DNA from: Lachnospiraceae bacterium
GTDB taxonomy: Bacteria; Bacillota; Clostridia; Lachnospirales; Lachnospiraceae
NCBI GenBank assembly: GCA_910575775.1
Contig: CAJTEY010000026.1
Coordinates: forward strand, 1-59,396
DNA: 59,396 bases
Reading direction: 5' to 3'
Part shown: one piece after another, positions 24,981-35,600 of the stretch
Layout of the letters: every line of letters begins with the position of its first letter
Position numbering within the stretch: position 1 is the first letter of the stretch
Notes under the pieces: generated by a model
The model's input: the letters and a program-made list of their open reading frames with translations, nothing else
Database searches by the model: none
What the model was told of the DNA's origin: nothing
Position numbers and translations under genes: made by a program

Positions 24981-26516
24981 ATGAAAAGAAAAGATGCTAT
25001 TTTACCGGGTATGATAGGCATGGGTATTCTGCTTCTGACAGGTTGTTATGGGGATTTGACAGGGAAGCGGGAAGAGGAAGCTCCTGTTACGGATTCGGGC
25101 AAGGCGGTAAGCGGCGTGGCGGAGCCGGAAACGGATCCCTTTGTGCTGTCGGAAGAAAAACGGAAAGAAGTGATAGAGGATGCCGGGCAGACCGAGCCGG
25201 GGCAGAGGGAAGACGCAGAGCAGGAAGAGAAGTCGGAGCTGAACGAATCCGAAACCGAAACGGAGGATATGCCGAAGGAGGCGCCGCAGTTATCGGAGAC
25301 AGGCAGTCGGCTTACAGATTTCGTGCCGGAAGGCTGGGAACTGTGGGACAATGTGGAACTGGATTTCAATGAAGACGGCATTCCCGATTATGTGGGTGTG
25401 CTGCAGGCGGCACTGACAGATGAGGACGGAGACCAGACATTTCAACTGGAATATCCACGGATTCTGTTTGCGGTAGCGAGTGACGGGACGGCGGGTTATT
25501 GTCTGAATTTTCAGAATGTGAACGTCATACGCACAAGAGATGAAGGGGGTGTCTATGGAGACCCTTATCAGCCGCTGACTGCAGAGGGTACGTCTTTTAC
25601 CACACATGCTTACGGAGGCAGTGCTTGGAGATGGTCGGAGCACTATACATACACATACCGGGAGGGGGAATGGTGGCTTGCGTCATCAGAGAGCACTTAC
25701 GGATTTTACGAGTATATCACGGATTATGAGAAAAATGACTGGGAAGACGGTGTGGGAATCAGGAAAAGGAGAAGCTCGGAATTTAGTGATATGGATGAGA
25801 ATATGGCGATGACGGAAAACGGTGACTTGGAGCCGATCGCCTATGATCTGGAATACGAAGTGCCGCTGGATGCACAGATGACGTTGGAACAGGCGGGCAA
25901 ACGGTGGTGGCTTGCACCCGACCGCGTGACGGACTGGGAAGTAAAGGAAACGGTAGTTGCAGCGGATGTGGATATTACAGCGGACAAGATAAAGCCGCCG
26001 GAGGAGGCATTTACGGATTATTGTGATGAGAATTGTCTGCTTTACACCTTTCGCGTGGATTCGGATACGGAAGAGAGCGCCTGTTACCTTGCCATGTACG
26101 GCTGGCAGGACAAGGCGCTGTCTGTGCTGGCACAAGGAGAGCCGTCTATTGATGCTGCAATGTTTCATGATGGGAAAATATATTATGTTTCTGAGATTGT
26201 GGAGAATGTCACATACCCGGCGGCGGTGACCGGAAACGAAAGAATCGAACAAAAGGAGGAGACCGTAGGAGTCAGACTGAACAGGATGGAGCCTGACGGG
26301 TCTGGGAAAGAAGTGATTTTTGAGTACCGTTATCTGGACGCAGCATCGGAAGTTATGGAAGATTTTATCCCATACATATCCATGATCTATGAAATCAGCG
26401 GCGGCGAGATTGTTGTGGAGGTGTTTCTGGGAGCGGAACCGCCAAAGCCCCATCCGTTTTATCGGATGAAAGCCGACGGCAGCAGGCAGGAGAGGATCGG
26501 TCAGGTGCCGAAGTAG
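24981..26516 (+). CDS. Large hypothetical lipoprotein
   Basis: The product has 511 residues. A signal peptide ends in the lipobox LLTGC (Cys22). An acidic, low-complexity linker follows to about residue 100. The region near 120 (DFNEDGIPDYVGV) resembles an FG-GAP or Ca-binding Asp-rich loop. The C-terminal ~250 residues look beta-rich and end with short repeats of the YRMKADGSRQERIG style seen in DUF5050-like propeller blades. It should be anchored outside the cell. No enzyme motif is visible. It converges with the LacI gene and is separated from it by a bidirectional terminator. Confidence 0.75.
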   Translation: MKRKDAILPGMIGMGILLLTGCYGDLTGKREEEAPVTDSGKAVSGVAEPETDPFVLSEEKRKEVIEDAGQTEPGQREDAEQEEKSELNESETETEDMPKEAPQLSETGSRLTDFVPEGWELWDNVELDFNEDGIPDYVGVLQAALTDEDGDQTFQLEYPRILFAVASDGTAGYCLNFQNVNVIRTRDEGGVYGDPYQPLTAEGTSFTTHAYGGSAWRWSEHYTYTYREGEWWLASSESTYGFYEYITDYEKNDWEDGVGIRKRRSSEFSDMDENMAMTENGDLEPIAYDLEYEVPLDAQMTLEQAGKRWWLAPDRVTDWEVKETVVAADVDITADKIKPPEEAFTDYCDENCLLYTFRVDSDTEESACYLAMYGWQDKALSVLAQGEPSIDAAMFHDGKIYYVSEIVENVTYPAAVTGNERIEQKEETVGVRLNRMEPDGSGKEVIFEYRYLDAASEVMEDFIPYISMIYEISGGEIVVEVFLGAEPPKPHPFYRMKADGSRQERIGQVPK

Positions 26517-26560
26517 ATCTCCGTAAAGCAAACGGTTCGCCTTGATTTTCAGTTACTTAT

Positions 26561-26602
26561 AAAAAAGCAACCATTATCCCTGGTCGGGGCGGTTGCTTTT
26601 TT
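26561..26602. terminator. Bidirectional terminator
   Basis: AAAAAAGCAACC (26561-26572) pairs with GGTTGCTTTTTT (26591-26602). It has T-runs on both strands and lies between two convergent genes. Confidence 0.85.
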
Positions 26603-26635
26603 GATTTCCTCTATTCTTGCGGTTTTCCGTACCAC

Positions 26636-27655
26636 TCAGAGAGCGGAATCCTCCGTATTTATAATGTAAGGCTTTATAAAAGTCAGCTCGTGAGGCGCAT
26701 CGGCATGGTTCGTGCGGAACAAAAGCTGCATCGCCATCCGCTTTCCGAGCAGCCCGGTGGGGACGTAGGCGGTGATGATGCGTCCGCGGACATGCTGGTA
26801 TTCATCGGTGCCGTCAAAACCTGTCAAGGTGACCGGGTGGGGGACTTTCTCCGGGTTATCGTCCATGTATCTCTGCACAAAGTCAGCAACATAGTCGCTG
26901 GCGCATACAAAGGCGGTGGGCCAGTCGGACAGGGAGTTCAGAAACCGGTTGATATCCTCCGCGTAGGAGAAAACGTCTATGCTTTTCGTCAGACAGTATT
27001 CCGGGCGGATCGCAAGACCGTACCGATCCATGCTGTCGCGGTAGCCCAGATAACGTTCTTTGTTGGTCTGGGCATAATTGATGTCACCCAGAAAGCCGAT
27101 GTCTTTATGGCCATCCTGAATGAGAAGCTCCGTAATTTCCGCTTCCGTGCGAAAACCTTCTATCAGGATCAGATCTCCGTGCAGCTTTCGGTCTGTCAGG
27201 GTGGGAACGGTGTCGAGGAAGACCTTTGGGCCGGGCAGTTCGTTCACCATGCCGAGAATGGTCGGATCATATACGTTTACCACGGCGATACCCTCCACGC
27301 TGTCCTTTAAGAGGATCGAGGGGAGGGTGAAGTCCTTTGTGTAGGCGGAAGGAACGTAAATATACATCAGATTGATGTTATATTCGGAGAGTTCCTGCGC
27401 CATACGGTGAATGATTCCCGTCCAGAAGGAGGCGGAGTCGGGCCTTGACACGATCAAAGCGACTGTGTGCTCGGTGTACCCGCCAGCAGATACAGCCTGC
27501 GCAGGGAGTTTGGCATATCCCAGTTCCCGTGCCTTGTCAAAAATCATTTCCTTTAACGAGTCGGATACACCGGCCTGGTTGTTAAATGCTTTGCTGACAG
27601 TAACCCTGGAAATATCCAGAGCGTCCGCGATATCTTTCATCGTAACTTTTTCCAT
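26636..27655 (-). CDS. LacI-family transcriptional regulator of the mannoside locus
   Basis: The protein has 339 residues. The N-terminal LacI headpiece is typical (VTMKDIADALDISRVTVSKAFN). It continues with a periplasmic-binding-protein-like sensor domain (SRPDSASFWTGIIHRMAQEL near 75, GFLGDINYAQ near 200) and ends in the C-terminal lobe. It is divergent from the sugar transporter genes and almost certainly represses them until a mannoside inducer binds. Operator half-sites are suggested in the shared intergenic region. Confidence 0.92.
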   Translation of the reverse strand: MEKVTMKDIADALDISRVTVSKAFNNQAGVSDSLKEMIFDKARELGYAKLPAQAVSAGGYTEHTVALIVSRPDSASFWTGIIHRMAQELSEYNINLMYIYVPSAYTKDFTLPSILLKDSVEGIAVVNVYDPTILGMVNELPGPKVFLDTVPTLTDRKLHGDLILIEGFRTEAEITELLIQDGHKDIGFLGDINYAQTNKERYLGYRDSMDRYGLAIRPEYCLTKSIDVFSYAEDINRFLNSLSDWPTAFVCASDYVADFVQRYMDDNPEKVPHPVTLTGFDGTDEYQHVRGRIITAYVPTGLLGKRMAMQLLFRTNHADAPHELTFIKPYIINTEDSAL

Positions 27656-28028
27656 AGTGTCTCCTTACTGAAGGTAACTGCGCAAGTAATTTCCCGAGAA
27701 AGGATCAAAGTCATTTCCGAAGAATTTACATTTAGTATAGCACAGCGGGAAAGAAAAAACAATTCGTGCGTTTACAAATGTTAATATATAATGATGTTCT
27801 GAAAAAGGTGGATTTTGCATATTGACGTATGAAAAGGTTTATGTTTGTAAATAGAGAAAACTCAGAAAAATGTAAAAAACAAGAAAGTTAATAGAAAAAT
27901 GCACAAAATGGAAAACAAAATTTTGGAAATAATAACAGTTTTGTATATGTTAGTTGACGTATATTAAAATAAATATCAATATGTTATTAACAAAAATAAA
28001 TAGAATATAAACGAAGGAGGCAAAAGTA
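27656..28028. promoter_or_regulatory. Divergent regulatory region of the glycan locus
   Basis: This 373-bp region is very AT-rich in its right half and holds no gene. TTTACAAA (27771-27778) and its complement TTTGTAAA (27843-27850) are 64 bp apart and could serve as LacI half-sites or a looping pair. A TTGACG box at 27954-27959 may be the -35 of the transporter operon; the -10 is unclear. The ribosome site AAGGAGG precedes the permease start. Confidence 0.4.
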
Positions 28029-29012
28029 ATGAAAACGAATGAGATGTCGGGCGGAGAAAAAGCGCGCATCAGAAAGCCCCGGAAAAAGCGCTGGTCCAAA
28101 GACGATACAGAGCTGTTTCTACTGTCGCTGCCTACCCTGCTGTGGTTCCTGATCTTTTCCTATCTGCCGATGTTCGGTGTGATCATTGCCTTTAAGGTGT
28201 ACAGGCTGTCGCCGGGCGGACATGGATTTATCTACAACCTGCTGCACAGCGAATGGGCCGGATTTGGGAATTTCAGCTACTTCTTCACATCCAACTCATT
28301 TACCATGCTCCTTCGCAACACGATTCTCTACAACATTGCGTTCATCATTATCAGCGCCAGTGTTGCGGTGGGCGGCGCACTGATGTTGAGCAGCATGCGC
28401 AGCAAGAAGGCTTCCAAAGTGTACCAGACGATGATGTTTCTGCCCTATTTCATGTCGTGGGTGGTTATCAGCTATTTCGTCTATGCGCTTCTCACGCCGG
28501 AGAGAGGCTACATTAACGGCATCATCACTGCGATGGGCGGACAGCCGGTCATGTGGTATCAGGAGAGTAAGTATTGGCCGTTTATTCTTATCTTCCTAAA
28601 CACATGGAAGGGCATGGGGTACGGTATGGTGCTCTATCTGGCGAGTATTACAGGCATAGATCCTTCCCTTTATGAGGCGGCGGTGATGGACGGCGCCACG
28701 AAGGCACAGCAGGCAAGGAACATTACGCTCCCTGCGATCAAGCCGGTGTTCATTATGATGTTGATCTTAGACTGCGGTAAGATTTTCAATTCCGATTTCG
28801 GCCTGTTCTATCAGGTGACAGGACAGCTCCCGGCATCGCTTTACACGACGGCGTCCACATTTGATACTTACATATATAATGCGATCCAGTCCTCGGCGCC
28901 GATCGGGCAGACGGCGGCGGCATCGTTCTTCCAGGCGGTCTGCAGTTGCGCGACGATTCTTCTGGCCAACTGGATTGTCAGCAAGATAGACAATGAGAAC
29001 AGGATTATATAG
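28029..29012 (+). CDS. CUT1 sugar ABC transporter permease (LplB-like)
   Basis: The protein has 327 residues with six apparent membrane helices. The EAA loop, which docks the ATPase, is EAAVMDGATKAQQARNITLPAIKP near residue 218. Sequence style matches LplB/YteP permeases of carbohydrate transporters. A basic cytoplasmic start precedes the first helix near 35. It is the first gene of an operon with a second permease and a binding lipoprotein; no ATPase is encoded here, so a shared MsmX-type ATPase elsewhere is expected. Confidence 0.93.
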   Translation: MKTNEMSGGEKARIRKPRKKRWSKDDTELFLLSLPTLLWFLIFSYLPMFGVIIAFKVYRLSPGGHGFIYNLLHSEWAGFGNFSYFFTSNSFTMLLRNTILYNIAFIIISASVAVGGALMLSSMRSKKASKVYQTMMFLPYFMSWVVISYFVYALLTPERGYINGIITAMGGQPVMWYQESKYWPFILIFLNTWKGMGYGMVLYLASITGIDPSLYEAAVMDGATKAQQARNITLPAIKPVFIMMLILDCGKIFNSDFGLFYQVTGQLPASLYTTASTFDTYIYNAIQSSAPIGQTAAASFFQAVCSCATILLANWIVSKIDNENRII

Positions 29013-29027
29013 AAGGAGGTGGGGAAG

Positions 29028-29945
29028 GTGAGTAAGAAAGATAAAAGCGGCCAGTCTCTGAACCAGATTAAGGCGTCAACAAACTTTGTATTCAATCTGG
29101 TGTTTCTGATACTGGCAGTTATGTGCGTCATTCCGCTGCTGTTTGTTTTCTCGATATCCATCACGGACGAGGAGGTGCTGCGCATCAACGGATACCAGAT
29201 GGTGCCGCAGGTGTTGTCTACTTCCGCCTATGAGTTCTTGTGGAATGAGCGGCTGACAATTTTGCGGGCGGCATTCATGTCCATGCTGGTGACTGTGGTC
29301 GGTACGATGCTTTCCATAGCCCTGAACACGTCTATGGGATATGTGGTGTCCAGACGTAACTTTAAACTGAAGAAGATTTATACATGGATGCTTTTCATAC
29401 CGATGGTATTTAACGGCGGTATGCTTGCCAGCTATGTGGTTGTGAACAATATTCTGAAACTGAATAACAACATATGGGCGCTGATCCTGCCCCTGGCCTG
29501 CTCGGCATTCAGCGTGACCATATGCCGGACCTTTTTCAGAACGACGGTGCCGGACTCCATCATCGAGTCTGCGAAGATTGACGGCGCGGGACAATTTCGG
29601 ATCTGGTTGCAGATCGTGCTGCCGATTTCCAAGCCGGTGATGGCGACAATCGGTATGTTTGCGGCATTTGGCTACTGGAACGACTGGTTTCAGGCATCCT
29701 TGTACATTCAGGACACGAAAAAGCAGACGTTACAGTCTTTGCTGAACCAGATGCAGAAGAACATCGAGTACATAGCGAACAATCCGTATGGCGGACTCTC
29801 CTTGCAGGAGTATAAGCTGGGTATGCCGACGGAGAGTGTGCGTATGGCGATTGCAATCGTTATCATCGTGCCCATCGCATGCACTTACCCGTTCTTCCAG
29901 AAGTATTTTATCTCGGGACTGACGGTGGGGTCGGTCAAAGAATAA
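29028..29945 (+). CDS. CUT1 sugar ABC transporter permease (YtcP-like)
   Basis: The GTG at 29028 is chosen because AAGGAGG (29013-29019) lies 8 bases before it; a GTG at 29019 overlaps the ribosome site. The 305-residue product has six membrane helices and the EAA loop ESAKIDGAGQFRIWLQIVLP near residue 185. It pairs with the permease upstream to form the channel. The stop codon is followed immediately by a three-way-junction-like RNA structure. Confidence 0.92.
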   Translation: MSKKDKSGQSLNQIKASTNFVFNLVFLILAVMCVIPLLFVFSISITDEEVLRINGYQMVPQVLSTSAYEFLWNERLTILRAAFMSMLVTVVGTMLSIALNTSMGYVVSRRNFKLKKIYTWMLFIPMVFNGGMLASYVVVNNILKLNNNIWALILPLACSAFSVTICRTFFRTTVPDSIIESAKIDGAGQFRIWLQIVLPISKPVMATIGMFAAFGYWNDWFQASLYIQDTKKQTLQSLLNQMQKNIEYIANNPYGGLSLQEYKLGMPTESVRMAIAIVIIVPIACTYPFFQKYFISGLTVGSVKE

Positions 29946-30057
29946 TGTGAGAAGAAGTTCTAAAGACGTCCCGCCATGGGACGGGACGCCAAGAACTTCT
30001 AGGAGTTGCAAAGCAACTCCGTCTCACATGGGAGAATGCCGGAAAGCGGCATTCTCC
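29946..30057 (+). other. Intercistronic RNA structure: three-way junction plus hairpin
   Basis: Directly after the permease stop, TGTGAGA (29946-29952) pairs with TCTCACA (30022-30028) and encloses two perfect stems. One is AGAAGTTCT with AGAACTTCT (29953-29961 and 29992-30000), topped by CGTCCCG with CGGGACG (29967-29973 and 29982-29988). The other is GGAGTTGC with GCAACTCC (30002-30009 and 30013-30020). A separate hairpin, GGAGAATGCC with GGCATTCTCC, follows (30031-30057). No T-run follows, so it is not a plain terminator. It likely stabilises or processes the mRNA for the binding protein. Confidence 0.7.
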
Positions 30058-30125
30058 GCATGGCGAATCGCAAGGTTTTGAAAAGTGGAGATTCGGAAAA
30101 TAACACAGAAAAAGGAGAGGAAAAA

Positions 30126-31562
30126 ATGATGAAGTGGAAAAGAATAGCGGCGGTTGGCGTGGCAGTTATGATGGCTGCGGGGACGCTTGCGGGATGCGGC
30201 GGCGGTAAGGAAGATGTCGGTGAAGGGGGAATTGTCAACTTAAAGTGGGTGACCATCGGAAACGGAATGCCGAAAAACTATGACAGCTGGATTGCGAAGG
30301 TGAACGAGTACATAGGGCCGGAAATCGGTGTGAATCTGGAGATGGAAGTCATTCCTTGGGGCGATTGGGATAAGCGCCGCAGCATTATCGTGAGCACGAA
30401 CGAACCTTTTGATATGATTTTCGGTACAGGGAATAATTATATTGCTGACATCAATCTGGGCGCGTGCTATGATATTACCGACATGATCGACGAAAACATG
30501 CCGGGGCTTAAGGAACTGATGCCGGATAAGTATTGGGACGGCGTGAAAGTGAAAGGCAGAATTTACGGGATTCCCAGCTATAAGGACAGCTCCATCACCA
30601 ACTACGCGGTGTGGGATAAGGAACTGGTAGATGAGTACAATCTGGATCTGGCATCTCTGACGGAGATTGAGTCCCTGACGGAAACTTTTGAGACATTGAA
30701 GGCGGATAAAAACGATTATCCCGTGTATGTCAAGAACGACGGCGTTTACTATATTTTCGACGTGTACGACCAGCTCGGTGCGGGAACTCAGATTCTTGGC
30801 GTGAGATATGACGATGCGGACGGGAAGGTATGCTTTACGCTGGAAGAGCCGGAAATCTATTCCGCGCTGGAGACGCTTCACGAATGGTATCAGAAAGGGA
30901 TTATCAATCCTGACGCCTCCACCTTATCCGAGGCGCGTGTCTACAACATGTGGCGTGTAGCGCAGGGCTGGGAGAGCGCAGGCGTCACCGCGTGGGGGCC
31001 CCAGATGGGCAAGGAAGTTGCGGTGCGGAAGATCGGTGATACGATTCTGTCAAACGAAACCGTGCGCGGATCGTTAAACATGATCTCCGTCAACACGAAG
31101 TACCCGGAGAAATGCTTACAGCTTCTCGACAAGGTTAATACGGACACCAGGCTGCGCGATATGTTCTTCTACGGGGAAGAGGGCGTGAACTTCAACTATA
31201 CGGAAGACGGCAAGGTGCACAAGATCAACAACGAGTGGGCAATGGCCGGATACACGCAGGGAACGTTCTTCACGGTAACGCTGGAGGATACGAACGAGAC
31301 CAACCAGTGGGATGAGGTCAGGGCGTTAAACGAGGCGGCGGTATCTTCTGTGATGCTCGGGTTTACCTTCGATTCCACACAGGTGGCGGATAAGCTGGCG
31401 AACTGCCGTGAGATATGGCTTCGTTACCGGAGTGAGGTGATGACCGGTGTGCGCGACCCGAAAGAAACGATACCCGAGATCAAAGACGAGCTGATGAAAG
31501 CCGGATGGCAGGAGGTCATGGACGAGGCGCAGAGGCAGGTTGACGAGTTTATGGGCAAATAA
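30126..31562 (+). CDS. Sugar-binding lipoprotein of the CUT1 transporter
   Basis: The ATG at 30126 follows AGGAGAGGAAAA. The 478-residue product has a signal peptide with lipobox LAGC (Cys23) and a family-1 solute-binding fold: a mature start of LKWVTIGNGMPKNYDSWIAK, then YDITDMIDENMPGLKELMPD, and a domain with YGIPSYKDSSITNYAVWDKEL. DUF3502-like features near the end (RYRSEVMTGVRDPKETI) resemble LplA-type proteins. It would deliver manno-oligosaccharides or N-glycan fragments to the two permeases. RNA hairpins bracket the gene on both sides. Confidence 0.92.
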   Translation: MMKWKRIAAVGVAVMMAAGTLAGCGGGKEDVGEGGIVNLKWVTIGNGMPKNYDSWIAKVNEYIGPEIGVNLEMEVIPWGDWDKRRSIIVSTNEPFDMIFGTGNNYIADINLGACYDITDMIDENMPGLKELMPDKYWDGVKVKGRIYGIPSYKDSSITNYAVWDKELVDEYNLDLASLTEIESLTETFETLKADKNDYPVYVKNDGVYYIFDVYDQLGAGTQILGVRYDDADGKVCFTLEEPEIYSALETLHEWYQKGIINPDASTLSEARVYNMWRVAQGWESAGVTAWGPQMGKEVAVRKIGDTILSNETVRGSLNMISVNTKYPEKCLQLLDKVNTDTRLRDMFFYGEEGVNFNYTEDGKVHKINNEWAMAGYTQGTFFTVTLEDTNETNQWDEVRALNEAAVSSVMLGFTFDSTQVADKLANCREIWLRYRSEVMTGVRDPKETIPEIKDELMKAGWQEVMDEAQRQVDEFMGK

Positions 31563-31584
31563 ACAATAAGAAGTATCAGGTTTC

Positions 31585-31620
31585 GTGCGGAGAATGTCCA
31601 AAACGGGGCATTCTCCGCAC
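31585..31620 (+). other. Strong intercistronic hairpin after the binding-protein gene
   Basis: GTGCGGAGAATG (31585-31596) pairs perfectly with CATTCTCCGCAC (31609-31620), and three more pairs extend it inward. The loop is about six bases. There is no T-run. The stem core GGAGAATG with CATTCTCC is the same as in the hairpin at 30031-30057, before the binding-protein gene. Confidence 0.75.
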
Positions 31621-31664
31621 GGATCGGAAATCATGGACGACAGAAAGAGGGAGAAAGGACAACT

Positions 31665-32654
31665 ATGGCAAAAATCATTGGCAGATATCTTTCAAACATT
31701 CCGTGGCAGGAGCCGGACGGGACGGAGAAACTTCCGATCTGGAGATATAAGGACAATCCGATCATTGATCGGTTTGCGACGAAAAATTCCAACAGCATTT
31801 TTAACAGCGCGGTGGTTCCTTATGAGGATGGCTTTGCGGGAGTCTTCCGCTGTGACAGCAGATCAATCAGCATGGATATCTTTGCGGGATTTAGCAAAGA
31901 CGGCATCCACTGGGAGATCTCCGATGAGCCGATTGAACTGCAGGGTGCGTGCCCGGAAGTGGCGAAGCGGGATTTCCGCTATGATCCGAGAGTGTGTTTC
32001 ATAGAGGACAGATACTATGTGACCTGGTGTAACGGTTACTGCGGCTATCCTACCATAGGATTGGCATATACGTTTGACTTTAAGACTTTCTATCAGAGGG
32101 AAAACGCATTTCTTCCATTTAACAGAAACGGTGTGCTGTTTCCCCGCAAGATACAGGGAAAGTATTATATGCTGAGCCGTCCGAGCGATAACGGGCACAC
32201 GCCTTTCGGGGACATTTTCATAAGCGAGAGCCAGGATCTTACTTACTGGGGCCGGCATCGTCTGGTGATGAAAACGATCAAGGGAGACGAGTCCGCATGG
32301 CAGTCCACGAAGATCGGCGCGGGCAGCGTCCCGATCGAGACGGATGAGGGGTGGCTCCTGATCTATCACGGCGTTATCAACACCTGCAATGGCTTTGTCT
32401 ACCGGATGGGCTGTGCGCTGCTTGATCTGGAAGAGCCGTGGAGGGTGAAGAAGAGAACGAAGAACTATATCTTAGGGCCGCACGAACTGTATGAGTGCGT
32501 GGGCGATGTGCCCAATGTCGTATTTCCCTGTGCGGCGCTGACGGATGCGGAAACGGGAAGAATTGCCATCTATTACGGATGTGCGGACACGGTGACGGGA
32601 CTGGCGTTTACAACGGTTGACCGGCTGATGGATTGTATGGAAGAGACAGAATAA
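31665..32654 (+). CDS. Glycoside hydrolase family 130 (mannoside phosphorylase or mannosidase)
   Basis: The protein has 329 residues and a five-bladed propeller style: [20 protein letters not shown] near residue 45, YDPRV near 105, [25 protein letters not shown] near 145-170, and [21 protein letters not shown] near 215-235. GH130 enzymes phosphorolyse beta-mannosides (for example Man-GlcNAc or mannobiose) or hydrolyse beta-1,2-mannosides. The Asp of DPRV is near the substrate in the family. With no signal peptide it works in the cytoplasm on imported sugars. The exact linkage is not determinable by eye. Confidence 0.9.
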   Translation: MAKIIGRYLSNIPWQEPDGTEKLPIWRYKDNPIIDRFATKNSNSIFNSAVVPYEDGFAGVFRCDSRSISMDIFAGFSKDGIHWEISDEPIELQGACPEVAKRDFRYDPRVCFIEDRYYVTWCNGYCGYPTIGLAYTFDFKTFYQRENAFLPFNRNGVLFPRKIQGKYYMLSRPSDNGHTPFGDIFISESQDLTYWGRHRLVMKTIKGDESAWQSTKIGAGSVPIETDEGWLLIYHGVINTCNGFVYRMGCALLDLEEPWRVKKRTKNYILGPHELYECVGDVPNVVFPCAALTDAETGRIAIYYGCADTVTGLAFTTVDRLMDCMEETE

Positions 32655-32698
32655 GCAAAATGCCATGAAACGCTGCTGGAGCGATTAAGGAGGCTGAA

Positions 32699-35600
32699 AT
32701 GTATTTTTTGGATAAGAGAGTGAATGTCATCTGTGAGGAATTGAAGAAGTTAAAGATAAAGCAGAAGTTTGACATCGAGCAGTGGCAGTTTAAGGAGGGA
32801 AATTACTTCCATCCGGCTGACGCGGAGGCGGACAGTGCGCCCTGGGAGACGTTTGACTGCCGGAATATGCACTGGTACGGCAAGGACCGCCATTACTGGT
32901 TTAAGACGGTCTACCGTGTGCCGGAGGAGCTGAACGGTAAGCGGATGTGGCTCCATGTGGGCACCCAGATTGATGAGTGGGATGATGCCAAGAACCCGCA
33001 GTTTCTCCTGTTTGTGAACGGGGAGGCGGTGCAGGGCATCGACATGAACCATAGGGATGTGTTTCTGTCCCCGTCCGCCGTGGCGGGGGAGGAGCTGGCA
33101 CTGGAGCTGCAGGCTTACAGCGGAACGCTGCACACCGAGTTTAATCTGGTCACCCAGATGCGGGAAATCGACCAGAACATTGAGAAGCTTTATTATGATC
33201 TGTGGGTACCGTTAGCTGCCTTTTCCAGAATGGAGGAGGATGACAAAAACCGCAAGGATATTCAGGAGATCTTAAATACGACAGTCAATTTTCTGGATCT
33301 TCGGACGCCCTATTCGGATGCGTTCTACAGAACTTTGGAGGAAGCCTCCGCCTACATTGATCAGGCGCTGTATTCTGACATGGCAGGATACAAGGATGTG
33401 ATTGCGACCTGCATCGGCCATACGCACATCGACGTGGCATGGTGGTGGACGGTGGAACAGACGAGAGAGAAAGTGGGACGCAGCTTTGCCACGGTTCTCA
33501 AGCTGATGGAGGAATACCCGAATTATAAGTTTATGTCCAGCCAGCCCCAGCTCTACGCCTTCCTGAAGGAGCGTTACCCGGAGCTGTACGAGAAAGCGAG
33601 GGAGCGGATCAGAGAGGGCAGATGGGAAGCGGAAGGCGGCATGTGGCTGGAAGCCGACTGCAACCTGACTTCCGGCGAGTCCCTTGTGAGACAGTTTATG
33701 CATGGCAAGCGCTTCTTCCGGGAAGAGTTTGGCGTGGATAACAAGATTCTGTGGCTGCCGGATGTGTTCGGCTATTCCGGCGCACTGCCGCAGATTATGA
33801 AAAAGTGCGGCATCGAATATTTTATGACGACGAAACTGGCGTGGAACCAGTTCAACAAGATACCTTACGACACGATGATGTGGCGCGGCATTGACGGTTC
33901 CGAGGTGCTGACCCACCTGATCACCACGCTGGGCGTCAGCCAGCCCATCAAGGATTTCTTTACCACCTACAACGGCATGCTCCACCCCGATTCGATCATG
34001 GGCGGCTGGATGCGTTATCAGAATAAGGACATCAACAACGACATTCTGGTGTCCTACGGCTACGGGGACGGCGGCGGCGGCCCTACCAGAGAGATGCTTG
34101 AGACGTCTATCCGTATGGAAAAGGGCGTGAAGGGAATCCCCGCTGTGCGTCAGGAGTTCGCACGCACCTACTTTGATGAACTGAAGGAGCGCGTGGGGGA
34201 TCATAAGAGGCTTCCTGTGTGGGAAGGAGAGTTCTATTTCGAGTACCACAGAGGGACGCTCACTTCTATGGCCAGAAACAAACGCTCCAACCGCAAATCC
34301 GAGCTTGGCCTGATGGAGCTTGAGCTTTTGAGTGTATTGGCGGCGGAAGAGATGGCATATCCGGCAAAGGAGCTGGATGCCATGTGGAAGCTGGTGCTGT
34401 TAAACCAGTTCCATGATATCCTGCCGGGATCCTCCATCCATGAAGTGTACGAGGTGACGAAGAAGGAGTACGCACAGCTTGCAGAGCAGCTTACAGAGAT
34501 GAGCGGGGAGCGCAGACGCGCCATCGCAGGTGAGGGAGAGGCGGTTACCATCTTCAATCCTGTTGGCAGCCTGCGTGAGGATGTGGTAGAACTCGGTGCA
34601 TTTGAGGGAGACGCCCTTGAGGATGAGGAGGGCAATGTGTATCCTGTGCAGAGGACGAAGACGGGAAGCGTCGCTTTTGTGAAAGATCTGCCCTCCAAGG
34701 GGTACCGCTCTTTCCGGGCGGCCAAAGCCGGGGAACAGGTCAGATCCTTTATCCTGAATGGAAACAGAGAGCTGGAAACGCCTTTTTATACGGTAAGGCT
34801 TGATGAGAAGGGGATGTTTACGGGCATCTACGACAAGGAAAATGACCGGGAGATCATACAGGCCGGCAAACAGGCCAATCTGTTGCGGATGTACGAGGAT
34901 AAACCGATCTACTTTGACAACTGGGATATTGACATCTATTATACCGAGAAGTTCTGGGATGTAGATCAGGTGGAACGCATGGAATGGACGGAGATGGGGC
35001 CGGTGCGCGCCGTGCTTGAGATCGACAGGAAAGCGTCCAATTCCACGTTCAGCCAGAAAGTGATCTTCTACGCAAACAGCCGCAGAATTGACTTTGTCAC
35101 CCATGTGGACTGGAAGGAACACCAGACTTTGCTGAAGGTGCATTTCCCGGTGGCAGTACATACGGATGAGGCGGCCTTTGACATTCAGTTCGGCAGTCTG
35201 ACGAGAAAAACCCACCAGAATACGAGTTGGGATGTGGCGCGTTTCGAGAGCTGCGGGCAGAAGTGGATGGATCTGTCGGAAGGACATTACGGCGTTTCGC
35301 TGTTAAATGACTGTAAATATGGCCATTCTGTGAAAGACTCCAATATGGCGCTGACGCTGATCAAGTCCGGCACGGAGCCAAACCCGGTGGCAGATCAGGA
35401 AGAGCACGATTTCACTTACGCCATTTATCCCCATGCGGAAGGCTGGCGGACAGCTGCTACGATGGATGAGGCATATAAGCTGAACCAGCCGCTGACGGCG
35501 CTGACGGGAACGCAGGGCGGGAAAAACTTCTCCTATGCGTCCGTGGCCCACAGGAATGTGGTTCTGGAGACAATCAAGCAGGCTGAAGATGGAGACGGCG

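Noticed and set aside
25686..26531. A 281-codon frame on the minus strand
   Set aside because: It is antisense to the lipoprotein gene, whose plus-strand frame has a signal peptide and normal codon use.
33272..34249. A 325-codon frame on the minus strand
   Set aside because: It lies antisense inside the intact GH38 gene and its composition reflects the codon bias of that gene.
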